Shown in pieces: positions 46,619 to 59,605 of a stretch of DNA of 64,000 nt (position 1 is its first letter; the number at the start of each line of letters is the position of its first letter). The DNA comes from Trichopria drosophilae (lineage: Eukaryota > Arthropoda > Insecta > Hymenoptera > Diapriidae). The notes below the pieces were generated by a model, which did no database searches, had not been told where the DNA came from, and was given only the letters and a program-made list of their open reading frames with translations. The position numbers and the translations under genes were made by a program. Location of the stretch: contig CM059585.1 in NCBI GenBank assembly GCA_030407085.1, positions 95,698,501 to 95,762,500 on the forward strand, written 5' to 3'.

Positions 46619-48334
46619 GTTATATGGAAATCTGAGTTTAATATAGGTATATCATTTAAAAATTTGCATGATTCGATAAATTGACAATATATATAAAACA
46701 ATGTAATTTATTTTAATGATTTTTTTAACAGTTGAAAAGCATTGTACAAAGAGACCATCATTTTCAAATTATACAACTGAAAATCAAAGAAAAACTAATG
46801 TCGTATTATTTTAGGATATGTGTATAACCTGTTTAAATTTATAAAATATTAATATTAGTGATTAATAAAAAGAACGCCAAGTTTTATATGTGTTGAAATT
46901 TAAATTGATCTAATGATTAGGGTAGTTAGACCTTGGGTTTTTAATTTTCAATAATGATAATGTTGAAAGGAAAAAGTATTGTTCTTTGAAAACAAATCAG
47001 ACCTGCAAAAATAAATTATGAAACAACTTTTGTTAATGCTTCTAAATGTCTTCTTATTGCCAGTTAAAAACTGTTTAAAAGTGAATGGGTTTTAACTAAT
47101 GATAGGTTATTTTTTCAAGAAAAATATTCACTACAACTAGTAAAATAAACTAAAGAATCAAATCATTCTTGATTTTCCAATTTTCTGGATTTTATATTTT
47201 AGTGTATTATTTTCAAGCCCTAAAAAAACATTTCGAAATAAGTGAAAATAACTGAAAAACAAGGTTTTCTCTTTTTTTTCAAGATATGCTGCCAAAATAT
47301 GACCGATCGTCATTTTTTATTATCATATGCGTAATCAGGAGGCAAAAACACTAAAGAAACCGTATTTTATTTTTCTATGTGGCCAAGTTTTACAGTATCT
47401 TTTAAGCAAAAAAGATACAAAATTTGAAATTTTGAAAAATTCACAGTGGTTTATTAAACAGTATTCACTCTATCAAATATAAACATTATTACTCAAAACA
47501 ATATTTATTTTATTCCTGGTAGACATCAAGGATCTCATGAAGGATTATTTATTTTATTTATTAATAATCTATCTACGGAGGAAATGTGACTCTTTGAAAG
47601 AGTGAACGGAACGAGAATTTACACTCGATGTAGAGCGAGCTTTCACTTCCTAAAGAGCGAATTTTCAATCGTTAAGAGTGAGAATTCACCCTTTTACTAG
47701 TATAGCTAAACTTTCACATCATAAAAAATAATTAACTGACAAGATTGTTCCTTTATATTAAATAAACTAAATTGGTTTGTTAATAATGATGACATAAGAA
47801 TTCCAAATATTTGTTGTTTATAAGTTTGAAATTGTTTTGTTTACATTCAGAAATTAGGTGCAACAATGGATAATTTTGTCATTTTTAAAGAAATATTAAC
47901 CGAAAATTCCATTGGTTCTATTAGACTTTTTTAGATTACTTTTATAAAAGGGTTTATTTCGTTATCATGAAAAAAACTTATCTCTAATAACCCCTATAAT
48001 AACATTTCCACAATTGTTATAACGACTTGTTGGTGTTAGAAAAGATAAATTTCTGAAAAAAAATATATTTTATTATGTAAACGGGCCTAAATAAACACGT
48101 TTCAATCTCATTTCATTGCATCGTTTTATTGCTACCCTACTAAAAATTGCTTCTAACAATTGTAATATTTATAAAACTCTTTGTTTTGAGTTGCTGGTTA
48201 CGAGTGAGAAAAAACAAAGATCAGACAGTTTCTAAGATTAAACGATATGTTTGTTATATTTTAGAATCATATGATCTTATGATCTACAAAGATGATAACT
48301 TCTCTCTTAATACGAGCAAAAAACTCAACAATAG
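46619..48334. other. Intronic DNA, no gene seen
   Basis: AT-rich intron sequence without bounded repeats. The 91-codon frame at 48147-48422 runs into the next foldback and has no motif. Confidence 0.5.
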
Positions 48335-50400
48335 AGAAAAAAATGAAAAAAGTCTCATTAAGAGAGGAAAAAGAGGAAAAAAAAGGGTCGGGGTTGACCT
48401 CAACGTTGCGGATCCCTCGTAGGTCTAATGGTTACCATGAGATGACCTAGCAGCGGACAAGACTTTTCTATTTTCTGTTATTCGAATGTAATCATTTTTT
48501 AGTCTTATTAGAATTGTAATATTGTATATATGGGTACCAGTACACTTAATCGTATTCTATTTCATCGTAACCCACTTCATAGCCTTCCGTTTCATCGTCT
48601 GGACACTTCATCGTCTACGACACATCATCGTCTTGGACACTTCATCGTCTGGGACATTTCATCGTCTGGGACATTTCATCGTCTGGGACACTTCATCGTC
48701 TGGGACACTTCATCGTCTGGGACACTTCATCGTCTGGGACATTTCATCGTCTGGGACACTTCATCGTCTGGGACATTTCATCGTCCGGGACACTTGTTCG
48801 TCCGGGGCTCATCGTCATCGGGGACACTTCATAGTTTCTTATGTTATTAGCTATTCTACGTGCACCAGGTCTTCAGGGTCGCCGGTTACGGGCTAGGTGG
48901 TGGGATCCGTAGAATTTTATGTTATTAGCTATTCTGCGTGTACTGGGTGTATACAGTTGCCGATTACGTGGTCTAGGTAGTGCGATCCGTAGCTTTTTAT
49001 GTTATTAGCTCAAATACGTGCATCAGGTGTTCAGAGTCGCCGATTACGGGATCTAGGTAGTGCGCTATGTAGCTTTTTATGTTATTAGCTCAAATACGAT
49101 CACCAGGTGTTCGGGGTCGCCGATTACGGGATATAGGTAGTGCGCTCCATAGCTTTTTATGTTATTAGCGCAAATACGTGCACCAGGGAATCGCAGGTAT
49201 ATATGGACTCGTAGAGCTTGAATCCACCGTTGTCCCTATGTCATGGGGAAGCTCTGCCCCCTAGACCCCCTTCTTGTACTAATTGAACCTAACTAACCCC
49301 CTCAGGGTGTTGTAAGGTTTGCGACGCCACGTGCGACTCGGGGAGCTTGTAGTGCAATAAGTAGGGGAAAGTCGACCAAACCCAACCGGGTTGTACCTAC
49401 TACCTCCTGCTCTATATCTCCCATCACGGTTGGCATTGGGCCACCCTCCTCTACTTATTGCCCTCCATTGGAAAAAAAAATTGTGCATACAATCAATTAA
49501 CCATATTTGATGGTATATCCGGAGGGATGCATTTTTCACGTGGGTTTACTCACATCTATTGGCTGGAGATTAGGTTATTATAAAAAGGGGGGTCTGGGGG
49601 GCGGAGCCCCCCAGGACATAGGGACAACGGTGGATCCAGGCTCTCCGAGTCGCACGTGGGTTCGCAAACCTTACAACACCCTGAGGGGGTTAGTTACGTT
49701 CAGTTAGTATAAGAAGGGGGTATGGAGGGCGGAGCCCCCCATGACATAGGGACTACGGTGGATCCGTTCCCTATATGGGGAAATTTTGTTCGGAAAATTA
49801 TATAGAATAGCTAATAACATAAAAAGCTACGAAGCGCATCACCTCGACCCCGTAATCGGTGACCCCGAAAACCTGGTGCACGTATTTGAGCTAATAACAT
49901 AAAAAGCTACGGAGCGCACTATCTAGACCACGTAATTGTCGACCCTAAATACCCAGTGTACGTAGAATAGCTAATATCATAAAAAGCTACGGAGCGAACC
50001 ACCTAGACCCTGTAATCGGCGAGCCTGAACACCTGGTGCACGTAGAAAAGCTAATAACACAAGAAAGTATGGAGTGCGCTGAAATGTCCCGGACGATTAA
50101 GTGTTCCGGACGAAGAAGTGTCCCACACGATTAAATGTCTAGACGAAGAAGTGTCTCAGACGATGAAATGTCCCAGACGATGAAGAGTCCCGGACGATGA
50201 AATGCCCCAGACGATGAAGTGTCCAGACGATGAAACGGAAGGCTATGAAGTGGGGGACGATGAAATAGGTTACGATGAAGTGTCCATGGGTGGGTTTGTC
50301 CATGGACAATAATAAATGGTATCAAATCAAATCAAACGTTTAGGTCAACCCGACCTCTTTTTCCTTTTTTCTTTCTCTCTTATTAGGAATTTTTACTCTT
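48335..50400. mobile_element. Compound foldback element of minisatellites, about 2 kb
   Basis: The outer ends are complementary (GGGTCGGGGTTGACCTCAAC near 48385 against GGTCAACCCGACCTC near 50343). Moving inwards, both sides hold the same layers in opposite orientation: a 17-18 base minisatellite CTTCATCGTCTGGGACA (about 48600-48835 and 50075-50300), an 80-90 base repeat with TTTTTATGTTATTAGCT and CGCCGATTACGGG (about 48838-49190 and 49795-50065), and a core with CCCCCTCAGGGTGTTGTAAGG (about 49235-49360 and 49622-49760). Copy numbers differ between sides. Open frames across it are repeat artefacts. No transposase. Ends and target duplication are uncertain. Confidence 0.65.
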
Positions 50401-50762
50401 ATTCAGTGAGAATTTAAGATCTTTGTATTTTTGTCATTATCAAATTTCTGTTCGACAAGAGTAATTTAATTTTATTTAGAATCCTATAAATATATTTTAC
50501 ACGCAAATATTGCACGAATCAAGGATGGATGTCGTATAGAAATACCAACAAAAAACCGCCTGAACACTGTTAGACATTTCGACCATCTAAAAGATCGAAA
50601 AATTTATGATTCCACACACGCCATCCTTGAATCTTATCTATAAAACCTGATAATGGGATATATCAGAAGTAGCTATATCCCCAATACTCTATTCTCAAAT
50701 AGTACAATACAACCAGAAAAGTTTTACACGGATACAGAAATCAGTTGTACCACCTGTTGCAG

Positions 50763-51146
50763 GAACGTGAGAAGAGAACAGTAATGGAGGATGGGGACAT
50801 CCGTTATGAGAAGCGAGACGAGACCATCGTCGACAACGTTCCCATTGACGACGATATCAACGACGAGGAGGACAATGAAGAAGAAGAGGACAAAATGGAG
50901 GAATCGCCAAGCGAAGGCGAAAACACCTGGAGCAGCGTCGAGGAAACGGCGGTAAATAACGATATTGTGTTAGTTGTCAACGGAACATCCCTAGAACATG
51001 ATCAGGTAGGTGACGACGACGTCAAACGAAAAAATCACGGCCATCGCTCGCGACGGAAATCGAAAATTTTGCGAGATCCGGATGTTGGTACCGATTGCGA
51101 ACAAGCCGCGAACCTATTGAGGCCGCTCCTCACTTCGACTTCCTAG
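50763..51146 (+). CDS. 3'-terminal coding exon D, acidic tail
   Basis: A CG-rich island after an acceptor CCACCTGTTGCAG. It opens at phase 0 with GAA, matching the phase-0 end of the exon at 18725-19014, and runs 127 codons to TAG (51144-51146). The protein is hydrophilic: an acidic stretch (DDDINDEEDNEEEEDKMEE), then a basic patch (KRKNHGHRSRRKSK), then LLRPLLTSTS. The TAG is followed by CTAG and eleven more codons in frame (ending SGSSSDTD) to a second stop at 51180-51182, suggesting readthrough or a recent nonsense change. An alternative donor CAG/GTAGGT at 51006 would end the exon early. The link to exons A to C rests on phase, strand and composition; it could instead belong to another gene. 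Confidence 0.6.
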   Translation, partial: EREKRTVMEDGDIRYEKRDETIVDNVPIDDDINDEEDNEEEEDKMEESPSEGENTWSSVEETAVNNDIVLVVNGTSLEHDQVGDDDVKRKNHGHRSRRKSKILRDPDVGTDCEQAANLLRPLLTSTS

Positions 51147-51182
51147 CTAGAGGAGTCTGGATCTTCCTCCGACACGGATTAG
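51147..51182 (+). other. Candidate stop-codon readthrough extension
   Basis: The TAG of exon D is directly followed by CTAG, the context known to favour readthrough of stop codons (best known for TGA CTAG). Eleven sense codons then end in TAG at 51180-51182. The codons (LEESGSSSDTD) have the same Ser/acidic character as the preceding exon. Confidence 0.45.
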
Positions 51183-51229
51183 GTCCAAAGGTCAAGAGGT
51201 GTATTCAAATCGCGTTCCCTTATTAGGAA

Positions 51230-51235
51230 AATAAA
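51230..51235 (+). other. Possible polyadenylation signal AATAAA
   Basis: AATAAA 48 bases after the second stop of exon D. Another AATAAA occurs at 51697-51702. Either could end a short transcript; no functional proof from sequence. Confidence 0.3.
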
Positions 51236-54200
51236 ATTGTTCGTAAATGTACCGTCAGTGGACAAAAGTCCCTAAAAGACAATAGTCGGCACTAAAATGT
51301 ATCATAGATTTGAACCGGTCAAATCTTCTGAGTCGATAACAAGCGTGACATTCAACAGTCCTACTCAAATGCGGATGTTTAAATTGTTACTCTATGAGGG
51401 GACTTGCTCTTTTTAGATATTTGTTTCCATTTAGTGTCAATGAGTTCATGAATGCAGAGAATCATGTCCGAGTCATCTACAGGAGCAGTCGTAAAGATTT
51501 TTATTAAAATCCGAAAACAGTTTTTACCATATTTGAATGCAATCCTATGTACTCAAACATTGCTATGCAGACAATCATGAGGTTTGTGCTTCTATTATTT
51601 TAAATTTTTTATATTGAATTCCATACGGAAAAAAGCATTTCTTGGATAATTATTATGTGCCCAGGCAACATATTGTCAGATCTCTTCTCATGATGCAATA
51701 AACTTAGTTTACCTTTAACATGAATAAATCGATGAATAAATTATTACCACTTTTCCCTACCTATAGTAATTTTCGTCAAATAATTGTTTTTCAACAAATT
51801 AACAACAAAATATTTTATTCGAATTACTTTGTGACCCAAAAAATAAGATTTATGAACTGAGCACTGCCTGCAAAAAAGAACACTGATAACTGGTCGACTC
51901 TCTAACGAATTTAAAATGGTTGACTGTGTGTACGGACTTTCTCCATTCTCAAATATTCATTATTATTTTTACAATTGGGCAATGTTTTCTGCATTCATCA
52001 GATCATTTTTGTTGAATTTTAAAATGCATTATAGATAAACAAAAGCTAGTATATATATTGCGCGCCCTACGAGTACAAGGAAAAAGGGAATAGAGAAAAT
52101 AGAAAAATGTACAGTAACAATAGCCTATACACGCAGTTGTGCAGTACTGAAAACTAATACCTGACATTTTTTAAAGTTTTAATTTTGTTAAGAAACCATC
52201 AATTGTTTGTATAAAAGTGGAATCTGTCAAAGTTAACGTAATAAAATGCATTTATTCCGTTGATTCAGGATTCGTAATGTGCTTTTGAGGTTATGATGGG
52301 TTATTCGCGTGGTTAGACCTATAAAGCGAAGTTTAATATAACGTAGTTAATCATCAGTAGCACTGAGAAAAATTTCCTTGAAAATTTCACCATTACTTTT
52401 TCGAATGTTTATTACTATGTTTTATTGCAAATAACAATAAATGTTCCCAAAATGGTAGCCCACGGAAGTTTTTTTCAGTTTAGCAATAATTTATTTTATT
52501 TTTATTTATAAATATTTTATGCGATTGAACTAGTCAAAGCCAAAATGTAAAAATGGCGTGAAATCATGTACAAAAATAATTATCAGTATTTTCTCGAGGA
52601 CTAACGAGAATATCCGTAATATTTAGTATAGTCTCGTTGGTAACATATGATGATAATTTTGATCAAATTACACAACAAATTTCTACCGGGTCTTAAAACA
52701 AATCCTATCTAACATTTTTACCTATCATTCGGATACTTTTTCCTGATCCAAGGTTATGTTGACCCCTAATTTATGGTCTAAAGTCTACATTAAAATCATA
52801 AACAGGGCGGTCATTTTACAATTTTTACAATAAATTCATTGTATTTGAACTAGAACTGAAAATAGTAACTGAAATACTACGAAGTATAGCTAGACATTAG
52901 ATGGCGCGATTTGATTTTGTCATGTTACAAAACATGAAAGTGAAGGATGCCCGCTCTGCGTAAATATTCTTCTATAATAGACAGAAAAATTTTCTTTTAA
53001 GATAATCGTTTTGAAAATCAGGAAAGTGTAGTCCGGAAGTGTCGTAAAAAAATTCGATGGGGCACAACTGATAAAAAATAATCGGTCTTCATATTTTTCT
53101 ATGCGAAACTTTAGGAGCTGTTATTTTTTCGCGTGTAATTAATTAAAAAGTTATCTCTGCGACTTTGTTTCTTCAACTTCTATGCCTGTCAACATGTACA
53201 ATAGACTTGCAATGTACAGTAATGTAACTTATTTCGCATCCCACAATTATCGAAATAACGTTTATGTAACGAATCAAGTCATTGCGCAGCATGTGCAAGA
53301 AAGATTACGTAATCGTTGCGTCCACATTTGTTGCGTACAATATTGTGATGTTCTGATCTCGATAGTAGAATTGAGCCATTAAAATCGTAATTTTTGATAT
53401 TGAGATATTTATATAGACGTTATTGGGTACTCAGTAGCTGAAATAATTACAAAATGTTTATGATTTTCACGCGCGATACAATATACATATATGTAACAGA
53501 GATATTTAACAAAGTGCATCGTGTTGATATTCAACGAGTCACCGTTACGTTACTGTTACGAATTCCTGTAATGTTACGATATTTTCAAATGTAGTTTGCG
53601 ACTAATGAAACGAATTTAACAGTACATTTCACTGTACATTTTTCTCACTGCGAGGAAATGAAGCGAATTGAGTTTCCAAAAAATGTTCGAAATGTATCTA
53701 ACGATTCGCTTCGAGGTACTTTCACGAAATTCTATTTCCTACTTTTTGCTCATAAAGTCAAGAAAATCATTGTACATCGAAGAGTACATTTTATCGAATC
53801 GTGTGCGTAAAATTATATTTCATTGAATTTATGAAATGTGCCTAAAATGAACAGCGATTAGATTCAAAAAGTCTAAATGCGAATAACAATCATTTATACT
53901 CTTATACAAATTGACACTCCCATGATACGAAGTATTTTTAAATAAAAAACTATTCAAATATTATTAAATGCTCAATCATAAAAAAATATATACCACCCTG
54001 GATTTTCTTCAAATCTTTTCTTAATTCGTATAAAAATTTAAAAGTGAGAAAATTAGTTGTTTGTAATAATTAATAAATAAAAAATCGGATATACAGGGTG
54101 TCCCAGAATTACAAAAAAAAAAGAGAAGATTCCCCATCAAATGTCGATACAGAACTTTTTTTGACAAAATTTAATCCGATGGATAGAATTCGAGTAATTA

Positions 54201-55299
54201 AGGATTAAAGTTAACCAATGAGAGTGCGAACACAGTCACGTGGGAGCTTATCATGCGCGCCCACTCACCAGTCATTTTTAAATTCCTATAATTCGAAGCC
54301 TATGCATCCGATCAAATTTTCGTATTGGAGTTTCATATCTGAAATTGAACGGAGAATGAATTGCAGTAGTCCTGTACCTAAATTTGAAGAGTAATATATT
54401 GATATAGAACCATAAATATAGCGATCAAGTAAAACAATTAAATGATTGATAAAATGTACAAAAATAAATATTTACTAATATCTTGCAATAACAATCAAAT
54501 ATGGAGAATATATATGTGGGTATAATTTTCATTGTACATTTTCGAAATTTTCTTGAAAGTCTTAGGCATTGCTGATGCTTTCGGCATTTTTCGGAAACTC
54601 TCGTGGCCGTGTCCACGCGTGTGTGTTTACAACTGAAAAACACGAGTACACACATAGTCATACACATTCCTATATATTTTGACGGTCGTTCGACCAAATG
54701 ACGAGCGCCATCGACCGACATATCCCGAAATTATATTTTTGTACTTCCAACGAGCACCAAGGCGATGTTTCGCGCCCCTTGCATTTCTGTCTCTGTCACT
54801 TTCTTAACAATAATAACGAACATATGTCACGCCGCCTCGTTCCTCATTATCGACGGAGGACAGAATACTGTTGTAGGTGGTTCGATGCGGAACAAAGGAA
54901 GCGATTATTCAATGTCGTGTCGTATAACGTAACAAATTTTTGGTCGTTGTCGATGATAGGTGCGTTATGTAAATACGATTAATCAAGTACGTGGCGAAGG
55001 TGTACGTGTTAAGGGGCGTCCAGATTTATCGATGTCTTCAATAATGACGATTGGGGAGAGTACCTTCGTAAACTCAAACGTAAGAGCATTTTTGTGGGAA
55101 CTTAACGAGGATCGCTTCTACGATTTAGTTCGTAAAATTATAGGAAAGTATTTTTATTTTCGTACTTTACCAAAATCTAATTATTTCTGATATCGTTTAT
55201 GGAAGGAGAATAAATAAATCTGGGATGATAAAAAATAAATGAAACATTGGAACGAAAGTTCAAGCACAGCGGCAAATGATGCGCATGCGAGCAACATGG
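51236..55299. other. 3' flank or long 3'UTR, no coding gene seen
   Basis: AT-rich DNA. Patches near 53180-53400 and 54600-55000 are more balanced in base use, with open frames up to 98 codons in both strands, but none has splice context or recognisable motifs. An extended 3'UTR of the upstream gene is possible. Confidence 0.4.
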
Positions 55300-55960
55300 T
55301 ATTCTGAATCATATTTGCAGCACATCATGCTGCAATTGTGTCGACTTATCTTGCAACGTTTCTCAACCGACCAGCGTATGTGCAATGTGTCAATTATATC
55401 TGAAATTTACTGCTTACAACGCACATTTTTACAAATGAGTCGCATGTTCGCACCTGGTTATATTGTAATTATGTCTAGACATGATGCACCTTTTTAGAAA
55501 AAGGGAGCATGTTTTCAGCACGTCGTGTTGCAATTATGTCTGCCCGTTGATCACCTGTTTACAAAAGAGCGACATATTTTCAACACGTCGAGTTTCAATT
55601 ATGTCGCCACGGCTGAAATATACGTTTGGGTGCATATTTGTATCACAGCAAGCAGATTAAATGTTATTAAAATTAAACTCCCTTACCTGCAATACTTGTA
55701 ATTGTACAATTCAACTATCGAGGACAAATACTCTTTTGTAAAAAGATACACAACGGGTAGACGTAATTGCAACACGACGTGATGAAAATATGCTACTACT
55801 TTGTAAAAATGTGCAGACATAATTGTAACATGAAATGTTGTATATGTTGTTGCGTTTGAAAAAAGTTGACGATAAGCCCACATAATTACGTCGTGACATG
55901 CTGTATATTCGAACGATTATGAATAATGATGCATATTTCTGAAATTATTTTGACAAGATG
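55300..55960. repeat. Degenerate repeats of about 80 bp in both orientations
   Basis: Units around 55300-55610 share TTGCAATTATGTCTG and TTTTCAACACGTCG phrases with ACAAAAGAGCGACAT linkers. From about 55730 to 55900 the complementary forms (GACGTAATTGCAACACGACG, CAGACATAATTGTAACATG) appear. It is a small inverted array of diverged units without coding content. Confidence 0.5.
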
Positions 55961-56839
55961 TGCTGCATAAAGTGAAGAGCATATACACCAAAAATGACGC
56001 AGCACATGCTTAAAATATGCTTACATCCAAATGCTATGTTTATGTGCTCGTATGTCTGCATAATGCCCAATCGGTGCTCCGGTAGAGTCCCGGTATATTT
56101 GCCTGCTCGGTTCCTCGCCATCCCCTTCCGTCTCCTTATATTTATCAAAAGAAGCCGCTTCTCCCACTCTCCTCGGTTGAGTTACGTTCGTGATAATCGA
56201 AAATATATCGGGACTCTACTGTAAATGGGGATATGATCAAAGAGTGACTGCGAATCTTTCGATGAAATAGTATACTGCCAACGAATTGATTAATTTCAAA
56301 GTTTGACAGAAGAACTATAAAACAGAATATCGTAAAATTCAATATTCGTCTTATGGGATTTGTTTAGAGAGATATTTCTACTTTAAGATGTAATTGTAAG
56401 AATTATGGTCGTAATAGTGTTCCTTAACTAAAAGTATAAAAATTATTCCCAAACCAAATTCTTATGGATTAAATTTTTATTTACGCGGGTTTTCATTAAA
56501 GTTGGAAGAAATACAGAAACATTTTGTGAGTGATTCAAATGCATATTCGGAAATCAGATGAGGTTTCGGTTCGAAGATGGTCGATATCGTAAAATTGAAC
56601 TTTATAATAGTTATTTCATTTTTATTATTATTATAAAAATGTCCATTCGCGTATATTTTTTAATAAAAGTAATTAAAATATAATAAATATTAATTTATTT
56701 TGGCAACTACATCTGGGGAGGATTTAAGACGATGAATTTTTAAAAATTAAAACCAAAAAATTATAAACACACATCGCTTACTGTTAAATCAAACAGATTT
56801 TTTTACTTTTGTCCACCATATTAGATGCCGTATTCTAAA

Positions 56840-57620
56840 TTTGAAAAACATTCAAAATGGCGGATCCAATATGGAGCACAACCATTTGTAAATTCTAGCA
56901 AAGTTTACAAAAATGATTACTCTCGGGTTTTTTTGCTTGCTAAATACAAATTGAGCGACCCAAAACCCCTTAGTACTATTTTCGTGAACATCACTGATGT
57001 CAATTTTTTAAAATTCGTAATGGAGAATCCAATACGACGGATAAAATTAAAAAATGATTGTGATGTTCATGAAAATACTACTTTTTATATGTTTTTGATT
57101 TCTCAATTTGTATTTAGCAAGCCGAAAACCCTCGAGTAGTAATTGTTATGAACTTTGCGAATTTTAATTTTTGTACCGCCATGTTGGTTTCTCCATTTGG
57201 AATTTTGAAAAATGGACATCACATTCGAATTCAGCCACTCTAAAAACTTCTGCATACGAGATTTAGATTTTTTATTTGTACGATTAATCACAGCCGAGTT
57301 ATTCTAAAAAATTTGTTTAACTTTATTTGTTATTAACAATAAATTTTTATGTTTATTAATATGTTGGGACTATGAAGTGCAAGAATCCATATATAATTAT
57401 TTAAGGGTTATATTATTATAACCGCTACAAAATTAAAATAAAAATAATAAAAAATGGGAGATCCAACATGGCGGATGAATTTTTTAAACATCGATAGATT
57501 TCTATGAAATTTGGTACATAATGAATTCTTTGGTGGATCATTATAAATCTGAAGTTAAATTTTTAGAATTCAAAATGGCGAATCTACGAATGTTATATTT
57601 ATTGACAACTGTTGAATTTT
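56840..57620. repeat. AAAATGGCGGATCC-family repeat cluster
   Basis: Successive modules carry TTCAAAATGGCGGATCC (near 56849), GGAGAATCCAATACGACGG, CCGCCATGTTGG in the opposite sense (near 57178), GGGAGATCCAACATGGCGG (near 57454) and TTCAAAATGGCGAATC. The linked phrases ACTCTCGGGTTTTTTTGCTT and AAAACCCTCGAGTAG recur between them. Confidence 0.5.
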
Positions 57621-59526
57621 ATTACAAACTTTCTTGATATCGAAAACCAACTTCTGAAGAAAACCAGTTATTAACAATTTGTTATTACAAAATATATTTA
57701 TAAACTTCAATTATGAAATGTAACGATTTATTCTTTGAAAACGAATAATTCCTTAAATTGAAGAAAATTAGTAGAGAATAGTAAATAATAGTATATATTT
57801 TCAAAATACATTTTCAAAAATAATCCTTCTTCTACATAGATTATTTATTAATTATATACATATTAGTAATTTATTAACGATACCGATCTTCGTTAACGTA
57901 TTTCCATATTAAAGTCATGGAATATTCTTTAATGAAATAACCATGAAAAATATTTTTTAAAATATACGAAACCGTGCTACAGCGTAATTGGGCGATCAAA
58001 ATGCCAAGCAAAGATTCGTGAACAAATACGAAAATTGGCTTTCTCTAACCGCAACACAGTTTTCGAATATGCGTTCGTGCTCAGAGAGTATTCATGTTAT
58101 CTGAATTTCTGGAATCACGTATAAAATTGTTTACTATGTAATTTTAAAAGAAACTAACAAGCATTTTCTTATTTGTTTCGGTTATTAGCCACTTTAATTT
58201 TATATTTTGTTATAGACCCAACTTTTCTTGACATGTACTTTTGAAAATCTGACCGTACTATAAGGGTGATATTGAAAGCATTATCACAGTAAAATTGGCA
58301 CAAATGTATAATGATATTTGTGAGAAATGTCTCCAAATTCCCCTTTAGTATTGTAAAATTTTCAAAACAATTTGTCTCCCCGCATCTTATTTACCATTTT
58401 GAAGTCGAAATTACAAAAAAAGTACAAGCGAAGAAAGTGATTCTGACAATGCGATACAAAACTCGATTTCTAGTCATTAGAATCAAAGTATGTACATCGA
58501 TTTCTCGAATACGAAATTCGTTCGAACGTCGATAAAAGAGAAAACTGTCGTGACGCTAGATGACGAGCAGTATGTATAGATAAAAAATCGATGTTATTTT
58601 TTCAGCGTTGACGTTAATTGTATAGAAGGCGGTCGCGAGATGTGTAGTATTACTTGAATGTGCGATATATATTCGAGGACCTCGAAAGCCGAACAAAAAT
58701 GTTAAGTATAAAATATAAACTCGATGTGAAAAACAATTTTTTCGCTGCCGAAAAAAAAATTTACGAACGGGTTGAAGGGATGTGCGAACGTGTGTCGACA
58801 ACGATTCCACCCCCGACACATAACACTAACTAGTTAGTACGAGCGCAGTGGTTAGCGTTAGTTTAGTTAGTATAGCCGTCGGAATTGACACTGCATATAT
58901 GTATAGAAATGAGTGTGATTAATTTTTTTTACCCTCCGCCGACAAATCCTCGTGATGCGATGGATATCCAGATTGCAGCCGTTCGTTACATGGGCATCAT
59001 TGTCAATTAAGGACCGAATGACGACGGTCCGCTTCAATACATTGCGATACTTGCGTTCTTTGTACTGTTGAAAATCACGCCCTTACTGTTATTACTTGTG
59101 CCGATCTGGATGTTGCAAGAGTGGTCTTAATGCTTAAAAGGGTGTATCCTTACAAAGAAAAGTGTCAGAGTGTACGTCGGTTAAACATGGTACAATAAAG
59201 GAAATTAAACAAAGTTACAAATTAAATTACAAAATGTTTTTGTGTTCTTTAACCCATCCTTGTCTTTGAAAACAATGACAGATTTTTAGAAGGTACAGTA
59301 TTCAGGTTATGTATACTACATCCATGATATTTGTCTCATTATTTACTGTCTATATAACCATCATGAATTATAGATGACGCAGACCTTGTACGTGTTCAAT
59401 CGATGTGGTTGCAATCGTTGGTGATAAAATCTGAATTGAAATCATTTGAAAGTTTTTGTCAAATTCTGACCTCATTAGATAATGCACTAAACCTAAGCAA
59501 CCAACAAACAAAAAACATCATCAATG
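57621..59526. other. Non-coding AT-rich DNA; balanced patch at 58500-59200
   Basis: No gene found. The stretch at 58540-59200 is less AT-rich and includes AACTAGTTAGTACGAGCGC and an AATAAA near 59193. It could be a transcribed untranslated region or a conserved element. Open frames on both strands are short and unmotivated. Confidence 0.4.
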
Positions 59527-59605
59527 CAATGTGGCTCAGTGAATCAGTATTTTAATATTGGATTTGTACGTCGTGATTCCGGGTTCAAATCCACGATGCG
59601 TCCCA
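59527..59605 (+). tRNA. tRNA-like pseudogene or SINE fragment
   Basis: An A-box-like TGGCTCAGTGAATCAG is followed 51 bases after its start by a good B box GGTTCAAATCC, the spacing and order of a polymerase III internal promoter. The 3' acceptor side does not pair with the 5' side, so it is not a working tRNA. Confidence 0.4.

Noticed and set aside
48415..48450. TAGGTCTAATGGTTACC resembling a tRNA D-arm region
   Set aside because: No B box or pairing arms follow; it lies within the foldback end.
48522..48896. Frames of 106 and 124 codons with repeated Ser-Gly-Thr and His-Arg-Leu units
   Set aside because: They are translations of the 17-18 base minisatellite CTTCATCGTCTGGGACA; all phases are open because the unit lacks stops.
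53182..53382. 66-codon frame in a more balanced patch
   Set aside because: No acceptor and donor pair or start context, and no recognisable motif; may be conserved non-coding or UTR sequence.
58816..58880. A-box-like GAGCGCAGTGGTTAGCG suggesting a tRNA or SINE
   Set aside because: No B box at a suitable distance downstream on this strand.
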